DNA of 64,000 nt from Apilactobacillus kunkeei DSM 12361 = ATCC 700308. GTDB lineage: Bacteria; Bacillota; Bacilli; Lactobacillales; Lactobacillaceae. Position numbers and translations under genes: made by a program. A model generated the notes under the pieces. It saw nothing but the letters and a program-made list of their open reading frames with translations. It made no database searches and had not been told where the DNA came from. Shown here piece by piece: positions 26,100 through 35,608 of this stretch; within the stretch, counting starts at the first letter, position 1, and every line of letters starts with the position of its first letter. The stretch is taken from positions 1-64,000 of the forward strand of contig NZ_JXDB01000005.1 of assembly GCF_001281265.1 (NCBI RefSeq). The letters run 5' to 3'.

Positions 26100-26645
26100 A
26101 TGGAATCAGCAGAAAAGCAATGGTATGTTATTCATACTTACTCAGGATACGAAAACAAAGTTAAGGCTAACCTTGATTCACGTAAGGAATCAATGGGTAT
26201 GTCAAACTTTATCTTTAGAGTAGTTGTTCCAGAAACAGAAGAACACGAAGTTAAAGATGGTGTAGACAAGGCTAAGATGGAAAAGACTTTCCCTGGTTAT
26301 GTTCTAGTAGAAATGGTTATGACTGACGAAGCATGGTACATCGTTAGAAATACTCCAGGAGTTACTGGATTTATCGGATCACATGGTCAAGGAAGTAAGC
26401 CAACTCCATTGCTACCAGATGAAGTAGAACTAGTTCTAAGTCGTCTTGGCGTTTCTCAAGAAAAGCAAGAGTTGGATGCTGAAGTGGGAGACACAATTAC
26501 TATTATTGACGGTGCCTTTGCTGATCTTTCAGGTAAGGTTATCGAAAAAGATGACGAAAAAGGTAAGTTGAAGGTTAATATTGATATGTTCGGTCGTGCA
26601 ACTACTGCTGAACTAAACTTTAACCAAGTACAACCAATTAGATAA
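26100..26645 (+). CDS. nusG: Transcription elongation/antitermination factor NusG
   Basis: It binds RNA polymerase and modulates pausing, termination and rRNA transcription. The protein has 181 residues: NGN domain (about 6-110, KQWYVIHTYSGYENKVK) and C-terminal KOW domain (about 128-175, TIIDGAFADLSGKV). The start is ATG 26100 after GGGAG; the longer frame from 26037 runs through the upstream hairpin and is not credible. Confidence 0.96.
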   Translation: MESAEKQWYVIHTYSGYENKVKANLDSRKESMGMSNFIFRVVVPETEEHEVKDGVDKAKMEKTFPGYVLVEMVMTDEAWYIVRNTPGVTGFIGSHGQGSKPTPLLPDEVELVLSRLGVSQEKQELDAEVGDTITIIDGAFADLSGKVIEKDDEKGKLKVNIDMFGRATTAELNFNQVQPIR

Positions 26646-26705
26646 AAAATTGGGTTGTTAAAAATATTTAAACGTGATATATTATTTGTTGTATGTTTAT
26701 GCATA

Positions 26706-26763
26706 CTTAAGTGGGAGGAGAAATCTCATCTCCAATTTTTACCACACACGGACTTAAGGAGGT
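26706..26763 (+). promoter_or_regulatory. Candidate L1-type leader of rplK
   Basis: GTGGGAGGAG...CTCC...ACCACAC (26711-26747) forms a GTGG/CCAC-closed structure, and CTTAAG at 26706-26711 can pair with CTTAAG at 26753-26758, which includes part of the SD (AAGGAGGT, 26756-26763). It resembles the element at 27251-27276 ahead of rplA. Binding of L1 for autogenous control is known for L11 operons; its use here is inference. Confidence 0.6.
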
Positions 26764-26770
26764 ATGTCTC

Positions 26771-27196
26771 GTGGCTAAAAAAGTAGCTAACGTAGTTAAA
26801 TTGCAAATTCCTGCGGGTAAAGCAACACCTGCTCCTCCAGTTGGACCTGCATTGGGTCAAGCTGGTATTAACATTATGGGATTCACTAAGGAATTCAACG
26901 CTCGTACTGCTGATCAAGCAGGATACTTGATTCCAGTTGTGATTTCTGTATATGAAGATCGTTCATTCGATTTCATTACTAAGACACCACCTGCTTCAAT
27001 TCTATTGAAGAAGGCTGCTGGTGTTGAACATGGTTCTGGTGAACCAAACACTAACAAGGTTGCTAGTGTAACTAAGGACCAAGTTAAGGAAATCGCCGAA
27101 ACTAAGATGAAAGATCTAAACGCAGCTGATGTTGAAGCCGCAATGCGTATGATCGAAGGTACTGCACGTAGTATGGGATTCACTGTTGAAGGTTAA
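26771..27196 (+). CDS. rplK: Ribosomal protein L11
   Basis: A 141-residue large-subunit protein at the GTPase-associated centre. The family stretches are [20 protein letters not shown] near the N-terminus and the C-terminal rRNA-binding [18 protein letters not shown]. The start is GTG 26771, 7 bases after AAGGAGGT; the ATG at 26764 is out of frame. It forms an operon with rplA. Confidence 0.97.
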   Translation: MAKKVANVVKLQIPAGKATPAPPVGPALGQAGINIMGFTKEFNARTADQAGYLIPVVISVYEDRSFDFITKTPPASILLKKAAGVEHGSGEPNTNKVASVTKDQVKEIAETKMKDLNAADVEAAMRMIEGTARSMGFTVEG

Positions 27197-27224
27197 TTCA
27201 ACATTCATTTCTATACTGTAGTAC

Positions 27225-27277
27225 CATAACACCTATTATTTAGGTGTTATGTGGGAGGTTTATCCGTTACAACCACA
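27225..27277 (+). promoter_or_regulatory. Candidate L1-binding leader of rplA
   Basis: A hairpin CATAACACCTA/TAGGTGTTATG (about 27225-27251) is followed by GTGGGAGG...CCGTTAC...ACCAC (27251-27276). The GTGGGAGG..ACCAC frame is the same as in the rplK leader, consistent with a second mRNA site for L1 feedback. The rplA SD lies 6 bases further on. Confidence 0.6.
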
Positions 27278-27298
27278 ATTGCAAGGAGGAAAACACAG

Positions 27299-27991
27299 AT
27301 GGCTCAAAAAAGAGGTAAAAAGTATCAAGATGCTTTAAAACAAGTAGACCGTAACAAGGCTTACTCAGTTGAAGAAGCTGTTGATCTTGTAAAGAAAATT
27401 GATTTTGCTAAGTTCGATTCGACTGTTGAAGTTGTATTTAACTTAAATGTTGACACTAAACAAGCTGATCAACAATTACGTGGTGCTGTTGTCTTACCAA
27501 ACGGTACAGGTAAAGACCAAAAAGTTGTTGTATTTGCTAAGGGTGACAAGGCTAAGGAAGCTGAAGAAGCCGGCGCTGACTTTGTTGGTGAAGCAGACCT
27601 AGCTGAAAAAATCCAAAACGGTTGGTTAGACTTTGATGTTGCTATTGCAACACCAGACATGATGGCTCAAGTTGGTCGTCTAGGTCGTGTTCTTGGACCA
27701 AAGAACTTAATGCCAAACCCTAAGACTGGTACAGTTACTATGGATGTTAAGAAGGCCGTATCTGATTCTAAGTCAGGTAAGGTTACTTACCGTACCGACC
27801 GTGACGGAAACGTTGCAGTTATCATCGGTAAGTCATCATTCGATGCTGACAAGCTAGTTGGTAACTTCAAGGCTATTGAAGACTTGATTGTTAAGAACCG
27901 TCCAGCTTCAGTTCGTGGTACTTACATCAGTAACCTATCAGTTTCAACAACCTTTGGACCTGGTGTAAAGGTTGATCTAGAATCATTCTAA
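27299..27991 (+). CDS. rplA: Ribosomal protein L1
   Basis: A 230-residue L1-stalk protein and probable translational repressor of its own operon. Family motifs are [12 protein letters not shown] near the N-terminus, [21 protein letters not shown] in the middle and [20 protein letters not shown] at the C-terminus. The start is ATG 27299 after AAGGAGG; the frame extending up to 27251 covers the leader element and is not translated sequence. Confidence 0.97.
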   Translation: MAQKRGKKYQDALKQVDRNKAYSVEEAVDLVKKIDFAKFDSTVEVVFNLNVDTKQADQQLRGAVVLPNGTGKDQKVVVFAKGDKAKEAEEAGADFVGEADLAEKIQNGWLDFDVAIATPDMMAQVGRLGRVLGPKNLMPNPKTGTVTMDVKKAVSDSKSGKVTYRTDRDGNVAVIIGKSSFDADKLVGNFKAIEDLIVKNRPASVRGTYISNLSVSTTFGPGVKVDLESF

Positions 27992-28061
27992 AGTTAAGTA
28001 ATTAATTTGGAATTTGAAAATCCCTATTGACCAAAGTTTATATATATAGTAAACTACTATT

Positions 28062-28172
28062 TGTTATAAAAATTGATATCTACCTAAGACTTGGGTGGTA
28101 CTTGTACCTTAATATCCCAACGAGGACACTTAAAACGGTTTCTCTATGTCTAGGTGGCATAGGGATTTTTTA
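28062..28172 (+). ncRNA. Ribosomal L10 leader (cis-regulatory RNA)
   Basis: The 213-bp gap between rplA and rplJ holds the L10 leader typical of Firmicutes rplJL operons (GGGTGGTACTTGTACC and CCCAACGAGG blocks), to which L10-L12 complexes bind. It ends in a terminator-like hairpin (28141-28172). The 5' end is approximate; TTGACC at 28027-28032 may be a -35 box. Confidence 0.75.
28141..28172 (+). terminator. Attenuator hairpin of the L10 leader
   Basis: TCTCTATG pairs with CATAGGGA (one T-G pair) over a 9-nt loop, followed by T6. It lies 33 bases before the rplJ start, so rplJL expression likely requires antitermination or read-through. Confidence 0.8.
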
Positions 28173-28204
28173 TTAAATCCCAAAAAATATTGGGAGGTGA
28201 AACA

Positions 28205-28711
28205 ATGCCAAAGAAAGAAGTAATCGACGCTAAAGCTAAACGTGTAGAAGCTGTTACAGAACAATTCAACAATGCTACTACTGCTATTGTTGTTAACTAC
28301 CGTGGTTTAAACGTTGCTGAAGTAACTGACCTACGTAAGCAATTACGTGATGCAGGTGTTTCATTCAGTGTTATCAAGAATAACATTGCTGTACGTGCAT
28401 CTAAGGAAGCAGGTTACGAAGAATTAGGTGACTTATTCAAGGGTCCTACTGCCGTAGCATTCTCTGATGAAGATCCTATTGCTCCAGCTAAGGTATTAAA
28501 GCATTTTGCTGATAACACTGAAGCTGTTGAAATCAAGGGTGGTATTCTTGAAAACAAGATTGCTACTCTACAAGAAATTGATGAATTCGCTTCATTACCA
28601 AGTCGCGACGAATCAATCTCTATCCTTGCAAGCATGTTACAATCACCTGTTCGCAAGTTTGCTATTGCCGTTAAGGCAGTTGCAGAAAAGGGCGATGGCG
28701 ACGCAGCCTAA
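28205..28711 (+). CDS. rplJ: Ribosomal protein L10
   Basis: A 168-residue stalk-base protein that anchors L7/L12 dimers. The conserved stretch [20 protein letters not shown] lies at about 32-51. ATG 28205 follows GGGAGGTG. The C-terminus ([16 protein letters not shown]) is the L7/L12-binding helix region. Regulated by the leader upstream. Confidence 0.97.
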   Translation: MPKKEVIDAKAKRVEAVTEQFNNATTAIVVNYRGLNVAEVTDLRKQLRDAGVSFSVIKNNIAVRASKEAGYEELGDLFKGPTAVAFSDEDPIAPAKVLKHFADNTEAVEIKGGILENKIATLQEIDEFASLPSRDESISILASMLQSPVRKFAIAVKAVAEKGDGDAA

Positions 28712-28756
28712 GCTCATAATATAAAATTATAACTATCCAAATTGGAGGAAATTAAA

Positions 28757-29119
28757 ATGGCTTTTGATAAAGATAACATTATTGAACAAATTAAAGAAGC
28801 TTCAATCACTGACCTAAACGACTTAGTTAAGGCAATTGAAGAAGAATTCGACGTTACTGCTGCTGCAGCTGTTGCTCCAGCCGCTGGTGGTGCTGATGGT
28901 GCTGCTAAGGACTCATTCACTGTAGAACTAACTTCTGCTGGTAGCCAAAAGGTTAAAGCAATCAAGGTTGTACGTGAAATCACTGGTCTAGGTCTAAAGG
29001 ACTCAAAGGACTTAGTTGATGGTGCTCCTTCAGTAATTAAAGAAGACGCTAAAGAAGACGAAGCTAACGACATCAAGGCAAAACTTGAAGAAGTTGGTGC
29101 AGAAGTTACTCTTAAGTAA
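28757..29119 (+). CDS. rplL: Ribosomal protein L7/L12
   Basis: A 120-residue acidic stalk protein that recruits translational GTPases. It has the N-terminal dimerisation domain, Ala/Gly-rich hinge (about 38-52) and C-terminal domain [27 protein letters not shown] precedes ATG 28757. It is followed by a strong terminator. Confidence 0.98.
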   Translation: MAFDKDNIIEQIKEASITDLNDLVKAIEEEFDVTAAAAVAPAAGGADGAAKDSFTVELTSAGSQKVKAIKVVREITGLGLKDSKDLVDGAPSVIKEDAKEDEANDIKAKLEEVGAEVTLK

Positions 29120-29128
29120 TTTCCCTTT

Positions 29129-29165
29129 AAAGGAACGTGTGATTTATCACACGTTCCTTTTTTTG
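29129..29165 (+). terminator. Terminator of rplJL
   Basis: A 14-bp perfect stem, AAAGGAACGTGTGA (29129-29142) with TCACACGTTCCTTT (29147-29160), is followed by T-rich sequence. Confidence 0.95.
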
Positions 29166-29246
29166 TACATATTTTCATATAAAGTCTTGTGCCAACAATT
29201 ATTAATTGAGATAATAGTGTTAATAAGATTTATGGAGGAAACATAA

Positions 29247-31844
29247 TTGAAAGCTTTATTTAAGAAATGTGGAGATTGGATCAATCGACATATGACTTTA
29301 GTAAAAGTCCTATTCGTGGTATTCGTTTTAGCTGTTGTTGTACACGTTATCTTTTCTGTTTCAAAGGAAATTAGTGGAAGACAAATGGCTGAAAGTTTTT
29401 CAAGACTATCACCAGTGTCTATTGTTATCATGATAATTTTGGGATTTATCGCAGTTTCACCGATGTTAATATATGATTTTACAATCGTTGATTTTCTACC
29501 GGGTAAGTTTAAAAAATCATATATCATAAAGACGGGGTGGATTACCAATACACTTACTAATATTGCTGGTTTCGGTGGTGTGTTAGGCGCAAGTATGCGT
29601 TCTAGTTTTTACAGTGAAAACGCAACTAAAAAACAAATATTATATGCAATCTCTAAGATTGTTATTTTCTTATTAGCCGGACTATCCACATACTGTTGGA
29701 TAGCCATTATCATGATGTTTAGTTTTGGTTTTGGAACTAACAGTCATGATTGGTGGTGGTGGATTGTACTAGTTCTTGGAGGACTATACTTCCCAATTTT
29801 GTTTATCATCACACGCTTAAATGATTCTGATTATTTCAAGGACTTAACCGCTAAACTAGAAATCCAATTAATCGTTGGATCATGTCTAGAATGGTTAGGT
29901 TGTGCTGGATTATTCATGGCAATTGGTGCATTCATGCACCAACCAATTAACCTGCTTGCCGTATTTCCAGTATTTGTTGTTGCAAACGTAGTAGGGGTTG
30001 CTTCATTAGTTCCTGGGGGACTTGGAAGTTTTGAAGGAACCATGCTAGTTGGATTGATGTTCATTGGTGTTAGACCAAGTGACGCAGCTGTTTGGTTAAT
30101 CCTATACCGTGCTTTCTACTACATTTTCCCTGTATTCTTGGGAATTATCTTCTTAGTAGTAGACGTATTCCAACGTTTCAACAACTTCTTAGATGGTATT
30201 CCAAAGCTAATTCTACAAAGATTAGCTCACATGTTTATTACTATTTTTATGTACTTTTCAGGAATCATGATGCTACTACTAGCCGTTATTCCTAACTTAG
30301 TATTAGTTAATAGATTCTATATTTCACTTGAACCATATTCGTTCTACTTCTTAGATCAACTAAGTACTGTTATCGTTGCATTCCTATTAATTGGTTTTGC
30401 GCGTGGATTTGGTTCAAAGGTGAAGAAGGCATTCTGGCCAACAGCGGTCATTTTAGTAATTGCCTTATGGAACACACTTTGGAAGGAAGACTTCCCAACC
30501 AATATGGTAGTTATGTCAGTAATTCTACTTGGCTGCCTATGGTTAAGTTACAAGGTATTATACAGACAAAAGTTCACATACTCATGGGGACATGCGTTAA
30601 TTGATTTACTAATATTCGTTAGTGCGTTTGTCGTATACCTAATCATTGGATTACTAACAAACTTCAAGTTTGCGGTATTCCACTGGACTAACTCATACTT
30701 ATTACCATCACCTCAAGTATGGTTTGCTGGTTTATTAGGATTGATTTTAGCCTTCCTAATCTTGGTTCTAACATTCCGTTTCTTATCATACTCAAAAGTC
30801 GATTGGTTAAACCAACCATTTGATGGTGATAGAGTATCTAACGTTATTAATGAATTTGGTGGAAACGAAGTAAGCCACTTAGCTTATGTTCGTGACAAGA
30901 GCATCTACTTCTACCAAGAAGATGGTAAAGACCAACTATTCTTCATGTACAAATGTCGTGCTAACAAGATTATGATCATGGGTGAACCAATTGGTAACAT
31001 GGATAAACTTGAAAACGCGATTGATAAGTTCATCGAAGATAGTGACAACATTGGTTACTCACTTGTTTTCTATGAAATCGGTGAAGAGCTAACAATGTTA
31101 CTTCACGAAAAAGGATTTAGTTTTACCAAGGCAGGGGAAGAAGGCCACGTGGCCTTAGATACATTCTCAATTGCCGGTAAGAAACATCGTGGTGAAAGAG
31201 CCTTGATGAATAAATTCGACCGTGACGAATATAAATTTGAAATTATTCAACCTCCTTTCTCAAATTCATTCATTGATGAATTAAGAGAGGTATCTGATAA
31301 CTGGTTGAAGGGTAAACCAGAAAAGGGATTCTCATTAGGATACTTTGACAGTTACTACCTAAACCAAGCACCAATTGCTGTAATGAAGGATAAGGATAAC
31401 AAGGTTGTTGCTTTTGCCAACATCATGCCAACTGGTGATCATGAAATGACATCAATTGATTTGATGAGATCAAGCGAAGATGCACCATCAGGAATCATGG
31501 ATGGAATCTTCATTAACTTGTTCAACTATGTAAAGGATGAAGGCTACAAGTATTTCAACCTTGGAATGGCTCCATTATCAAACGTTGGGGAATCTAGATA
31601 TAGTTTCATTGACGAAAAGATTTCTAACTTAATCTACAAATATGGAACTGCATTCTACAGTTTTCAAGGATTAAGATCTTACAAGGAAAAATACGTTAGT
31701 GAATGGACACCTAAGTACATCTCATACCGTCGTGGAAACTCACTAGTATTCACCATGCTTCAATTATTAGTATTAGTAAATGAACATGTTGAAGATACAC
31801 CATGTGAAAAGAAATCAATTTGGAAGAAATTATTCAAAAAATAG
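29247..31844 (+). CDS. mprF: Phosphatidylglycerol lysyltransferase/flippase MprF
   Basis: It makes aminoacyl-phosphatidylglycerol from charged tRNA and flips it outward, lowering negative membrane charge and giving resistance to cationic peptides. The 865 residues show an N-terminal polytopic flippase domain (about 12-14 helices up to residue 515) and a cytosolic GNAT-like synthase domain (about 525-850, with KGFSLGYFDSYYLNQAP and YKYFNLGMAPLSNVG). The amino acid specificity (Lys or other) cannot be read. The start is TTG 29247 after GGAGGAA. It is monocistronic. Confidence 0.93.
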   Translation: MKALFKKCGDWINRHMTLVKVLFVVFVLAVVVHVIFSVSKEISGRQMAESFSRLSPVSIVIMIILGFIAVSPMLIYDFTIVDFLPGKFKKSYIIKTGWITNTLTNIAGFGGVLGASMRSSFYSENATKKQILYAISKIVIFLLAGLSTYCWIAIIMMFSFGFGTNSHDWWWWIVLVLGGLYFPILFIITRLNDSDYFKDLTAKLEIQLIVGSCLEWLGCAGLFMAIGAFMHQPINLLAVFPVFVVANVVGVASLVPGGLGSFEGTMLVGLMFIGVRPSDAAVWLILYRAFYYIFPVFLGIIFLVVDVFQRFNNFLDGIPKLILQRLAHMFITIFMYFSGIMMLLLAVIPNLVLVNRFYISLEPYSFYFLDQLSTVIVAFLLIGFARGFGSKVKKAFWPTAVILVIALWNTLWKEDFPTNMVVMSVILLGCLWLSYKVLYRQKFTYSWGHALIDLLIFVSAFVVYLIIGLLTNFKFAVFHWTNSYLLPSPQVWFAGLLGLILAFLILVLTFRFLSYSKVDWLNQPFDGDRVSNVINEFGGNEVSHLAYVRDKSIYFYQEDGKDQLFFMYKCRANKIMIMGEPIGNMDKLENAIDKFIEDSDNIGYSLVFYEIGEELTMLLHEKGFSFTKAGEEGHVALDTFSIAGKKHRGERALMNKFDRDEYKFEIIQPPFSNSFIDELREVSDNWLKGKPEKGFSLGYFDSYYLNQAPIAVMKDKDNKVVAFANIMPTGDHEMTSIDLMRSSEDAPSGIMDGIFINLFNYVKDEGYKYFNLGMAPLSNVGESRYSFIDEKISNLIYKYGTAFYSFQGLRSYKEKYVSEWTPKYISYRRGNSLVFTMLQLLVLVNEHVEDTPCEKKSIWKKLFKK

Positions 31845-31875
31845 GCCATTTTAGCAGACTTAAATTGAGTAAATA

Positions 31876-31924
31876 AAAATACCTGATATAGATATTAATA
31901 ATTCTGTATCAGGTATTTTTTTGC
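31876..31924 (+). terminator. Terminator of mprF
   Basis: AAAAATACCTGATA (31876-31889) pairs with TATCAGGTATTTTT (31907-31920), followed by TT. Confidence 0.9.
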
Positions 31925-31936
31925 ATCTAACAGAAT

Positions 31937-31980
31937 AAAAAAGAGGGTGAAGTAATTAAACTTCATCCTCTTTTTTATTT
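31937..31980. terminator. Terminator of nrdF (bidirectional form)
   Basis: AAAAAAGAGGGTGAAG pairs with CTTCATCCTCTTTTTT over an 8-nt loop (one G-T). A T-run follows on both strands; on the minus strand it closes the nrdHEF operon. Confidence 0.9.
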
Positions 31981-31984
31981 ATAA

Positions 31985-32959
31985 TTATTTTTTATCTTTT
32001 GGATACCAAATTTTGTAATCGTCATCCTTCATAGCTTCAACTTCACCTAGACGGTAACCGTTACCGACTTGTGAGAAGAAGTCATGGTTAGCTGTCGATG
32101 TTGAGATACCATTCATAACGATTGGGTCAACGTCTTCAGCGTTATCAGGGAATAGTGGATCTTGACCTAAGTTCATAAGTGCCTTGTTGGCATTATATCT
32201 GATGAACTTCAATACATCATCAGCCCAACCGACTTGATCATATAGAATGTGAGTGTACTTTTCTTCGTTTTCGTATAAGTCATACAAGAAGTTGTACATC
32301 CAATCTTTTAAATCTTGTTGTTCGTTTTCACCTAATTGGTTGAAACCAAGTTGGAACTTGTAACCAATGTAAGTTCCGTGAACAGATTCATCACGAAGAA
32401 TTAACTTAATGATTTCGGCAACGTTAGGTAACTTGTTGTGACCTAAGTACCATAGTGGGGTGTAGAAACCGGAATAGAATAAGAAGGTTTCTAGGAATAC
32501 ACTTGAAATCTTTTTCTTCAATGGGTTTGAATCATCATGATATAAGTCATAAATCTTCTTAGCCTTGTTTTGAAGGAATTCTTCTGAATCACTCCAGTCA
32601 AAAATTTCTGAGATTTCGTCAGGAGTGTTTAAGGTAGAAAAGATTGATGAGTAACTCTTAGCATGGACAGATTCCATGAATTGAATATTGTTTAAAACGG
32701 CAGTTTCGTGTTGAGTGGCAACATCTTTTCTAAGAGCGGCCATACCGTCTTGTGATTGTAGGGTATCAAGTAAAGTTAGACCACCAAAGACATGACCAAC
32801 TAGCCATTTGTGATCGTCATCTAACGTTCTCCAATCAGCTAAATCGTTAGATAAAGGGATTCTAGTATCTAACCAGAATTGTTCGGTTAGTTTTTCCCAT
32901 GTCGCTTTATCAATTTGGTCGCTTACAGCATTCCAGTTGATAGCTTTGTAATTATCCAT
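31985..32959 (-). CDS. nrdF: Class Ib ribonucleotide reductase, beta subunit
   Basis: It houses the dimetal-tyrosyl radical cofactor used with NrdE to reduce ribonucleoside diphosphates. It has 324 residues, typical NrdF. Metal-ligand helices are seen in MESVHAKSYSSIF and LRDESVHGTYIGYKFQ. It is the last gene of nrdHEF. The flavoprotein NrdI, needed to assemble a manganese cofactor in class Ib enzymes, is not encoded in this operon. Confidence 0.97.
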   Translation of the reverse strand: MDNYKAINWNAVSDQIDKATWEKLTEQFWLDTRIPLSNDLADWRTLDDDHKWLVGHVFGGLTLLDTLQSQDGMAALRKDVATQHETAVLNNIQFMESVHAKSYSSIFSTLNTPDEISEIFDWSDSEEFLQNKAKKIYDLYHDDSNPLKKKISSVFLETFLFYSGFYTPLWYLGHNKLPNVAEIIKLILRDESVHGTYIGYKFQLGFNQLGENEQQDLKDWMYNFLYDLYENEEKYTHILYDQVGWADDVLKFIRYNANKALMNLGQDPLFPDNAEDVDPIVMNGISTSTANHDFFSQVGNGYRLGEVEAMKDDDYKIWYPKDKK

Positions 32960-32980
32960 TGTATAAATTCTCCTAACTAA

Positions 32981-35146
32981 TTAGATTGAACAACTTTCAC
33001 ATTCGTTAACACCGACTTCTTGGTTATCATCAGTGTAAGTTCTGACATAGTATAGTGACTTAATGCCTTTAGCGTGAGCGTAGTTACGTAGGATAGTTAA
33101 ATCACGAGTAGTCATTTTATCAGTTCTACCGTTCTTCCATTCGTATAGACCTTCAGGAATTGTTGAACGCATGAATAGAGTAAGACTCATACTTTGATCA
33201 ACGTGTTTTTGAGCAGCAGCGTAAGTATCAATAACTTTTCTCATGTCAATGTCATAAGCAGACTTGTAGTACTTAAGAGTTTCGTTTGATAGGTATGGAG
33301 CTGGGTAGTAAATCTTACCAGTCTTTGATTCATATCTTTCTTCGATACGACTAATGATAGGGTGCAAACTAGCAGTTGAATCATTAATGTATGAGATTGA
33401 ACCGTTTGGTGCAACAGCCATTCTGTTTTGGTGGTATAAACCATCTTTCATAACAGCTTGTTTTAGTTCTTCCCAATCACTTTGGTTTGGAACAAAGATG
33501 CCATCGAATAGTTCTTTTACGCGGTCAGATTTTGGACCCCAGTCTTCGGTAGTGTATCTATCGAAGTATGAACCATCAGCATATTTACTTTTATCAAAGT
33601 TGTGGAAAGTTTCGTTTCTTTCAGCAGCAATCTTGTTGGATGCAACTAAAGTCCAGTAGTTTAATAGCATGAAGTAAACACCTGTGAATTCGATTGCTTC
33701 GTCAGAACCGTATTCGATTTGGTTTTTAGCTAAGAAGCTGTGAAGACCCATTCCCCCAAGACCAATACTGTGTGATAGGGCGTTACCACGTTGAATTGAT
33801 GGAACAACGTTGATGTCTGAATGATCAGTAACGAAAGTTAAGGCACGAACCATTGCGTCAACAGACTTACCAAAGTCAGGACTAGCCATCAAGTTAACGA
33901 TATTAGTTGAACCTAAGTTACATGATACATCAGTACCAAGTTTTTCATAGTGTTGTTCATTATCAACAGTAGAAGGTTCTTGTACTTGCATAATTTCTGA
34001 ACATAGGTTACTCATAACAATCTTACCGTCAATAGGGTTTTCCTTGTTAACAGTATCGATGTTAATGATGTAAGGATAACCTGATTCTTGTTGTAATTTA
34101 CTAATTTCAGTTTCTAATTCACGAGCGTTAATCTTAGTTTTCTTGATTTCATCGTTTGCGACCATGTTGTCGTATTCTTTGGTGATATCAACGTATGAGA
34201 ATGGAACGCCGTAAATCCTTTCAACATCGTATGGACTGAAAAGGTACATTTCATCATCATTTTGTGCAAGTTCATAGAACTTGTCAGGAACAGTAACGGC
34301 AAGTGAAAGTGTCTTAACACGAATCTTTTCATCTGCATTTTCCTTCTTAGCTGAAAGGAATGAAATGATATCTGGATGGAATACATTTAAGTATACTGCA
34401 CCCGCACCTTGTCTTTGTCCTAGTTGATTTGAGTATGAAAAACTGTCTTCTAGAAGTTTCATGACTGGAACAACACCAGAAGCAGCACCTTCAATATGCT
34501 TAATTGGATCACCAGCAGCACGTAGGTTAGAAAGGTTAATTCCAACACCACCACCAATACGCGATAGTTGTAGCGCTGAGTTAATAGTTCTACCAATAGT
34601 GTTCATATCGTCAGTAGGTTGAATTAAGAAACATGATACGAATTCACCACGACGTTTTCTTCCGGCATTTAGGAAAGAAGGGGTGGCTGGTTGGTATCTT
34701 TGGTGAACAATTTCATCTGCTAAGTTCATAGCAAGTTCTTCATCACCATCAGCAAAGTATAGTGCGTTGATAGCAACACGATCGATGAATTGTTCTAGGT
34801 AGTAGTTACCATCATCGGTTTTTAGGGCATATTGAGCATAGAATTTATATGCAGCCATAAAAGATTTGAACTTAAAATTTTGACTTTCCAAGTAGTCGTA
34901 GATTTTTTCAATAAATGAAAAGTCATATTTGTTGATGAATTCTTCTTCAAGGTAATCATTATCGATTAAAAAATCGAACTTTTCTTTTAGAGAACCAAAT
35001 TTCTTTAGGTTAGGTTCAACGTTTTCTTTGATGAAGGCTTCAAGAGCTTCTTTATCTTTATTTAATTGAATCTTATCATCCTTAGGGATGTTAATCTCAT
35101 TATTTAGGTCGTAATATGTTACGTCCTTCAAATCTTTCAACGACAT
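32981..35146 (-). CDS. nrdE: Class Ib ribonucleotide reductase, alpha subunit
   Basis: The catalytic subunit, 721 residues. It has the substrate-binding and radical site SRIGGGVGINLSNLR and SNLCSEIMQV (with the active-site Cys), and the C-terminal redox pair CESC (in VNECESCSI) that exchanges electrons with NrdH. The N-terminal ATP cone of class Ia enzymes is absent, as expected for class Ib. RBS lies on the minus strand before 35146; nrdF follows after 21 bases. Confidence 0.97.
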   Translation of the reverse strand: MSLKDLKDVTYYDLNNEINIPKDDKIQLNKDKEALEAFIKENVEPNLKKFGSLKEKFDFLIDNDYLEEEFINKYDFSFIEKIYDYLESQNFKFKSFMAAYKFYAQYALKTDDGNYYLEQFIDRVAINALYFADGDEELAMNLADEIVHQRYQPATPSFLNAGRKRRGEFVSCFLIQPTDDMNTIGRTINSALQLSRIGGGVGINLSNLRAAGDPIKHIEGAASGVVPVMKLLEDSFSYSNQLGQRQGAGAVYLNVFHPDIISFLSAKKENADEKIRVKTLSLAVTVPDKFYELAQNDDEMYLFSPYDVERIYGVPFSYVDITKEYDNMVANDEIKKTKINARELETEISKLQQESGYPYIINIDTVNKENPIDGKIVMSNLCSEIMQVQEPSTVDNEQHYEKLGTDVSCNLGSTNIVNLMASPDFGKSVDAMVRALTFVTDHSDINVVPSIQRGNALSHSIGLGGMGLHSFLAKNQIEYGSDEAIEFTGVYFMLLNYWTLVASNKIAAERNETFHNFDKSKYADGSYFDRYTTEDWGPKSDRVKELFDGIFVPNQSDWEELKQAVMKDGLYHQNRMAVAPNGSISYINDSTASLHPIISRIEERYESKTGKIYYPAPYLSNETLKYYKSAYDIDMRKVIDTYAAAQKHVDQSMSLTLFMRSTIPEGLYEWKNGRTDKMTTRDLTILRNYAHAKGIKSLYYVRTYTDDNQEVGVNECESCSI

Positions 35147-35181
35147 GCTTAAACCACTCTTTCATTAGTAAAATTAAACTT

Positions 35182-35217
35182 GAGAAAAAATAAGGCGAGA
35201 CCATTAGCGGTTTCGCC
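35182..35217 (-). terminator. Hairpin with T-tract between nrdH and nrdE
   Basis: GGCGAGACC (35194-35202) pairs with GGTTTCGCC (35209-35217, one mismatch). On the minus strand a T-rich run follows. It probably attenuates transcription from nrdH into nrdEF. Confidence 0.65.
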
Positions 35218-35261
35218 AAAAACAACATTTTATATTATAATGAATAATACGTAATTTGAAA

Positions 35262-35489
35262 TTAAGCTAGTTGGCTTAATTGATCTGGTCTAAATCCGGA
35301 AATTGAGTCAATACCATCTGCTTCTACAACTGGTAGTGACATGAAACCTTTTGATTTTAGATATGAAACATATTCGGGTTCTTCGTTAATGTTTCTTTCA
35401 ATAAAATCAATATCGTGTTCGCTTAAAAAGCGCTTAGTCATCTTGCATTGCATGCAATTATTCTTTGAGTATACGGTTACTTGTGCCAT
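35262..35489 (-). CDS. nrdH: Glutaredoxin-like protein NrdH
   Basis: A 75-residue thioredoxin-fold reductant for NrdE, with the redox motif CMQC at 12-15 and the typical C-terminal end SGFRPDQLSQL. RBS AAAGGGAG precedes the start on the minus strand. It is the first gene of the operon, with a 115-base gap containing a hairpin before nrdE. Confidence 0.95.
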   Translation of the reverse strand: MAQVTVYSKNNCMQCKMTKRFLSEHDIDFIERNINEEPEYVSYLKSKGFMSLPVVEADGIDSISGFRPDQLSQLA

Positions 35490-35608
35490 GGTATTGCTCC
35501 CTTTCTTTTGAAGAAATATGTATTACATTTCAATCGAAATATGTAAGATATTTCCGTTTAATTTATATATAAAAGTTTACACCAGAACAGAAAAAAATCA
35601 AATAAAAA

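Noticed and set aside
28714-29178. A 154-codon minus-strand frame opposite rplL
   Set aside because: Its Ser/Ala-rich content mirrors the Ala-rich L12 hinge; it runs into the rplL terminator and lacks a start signal.
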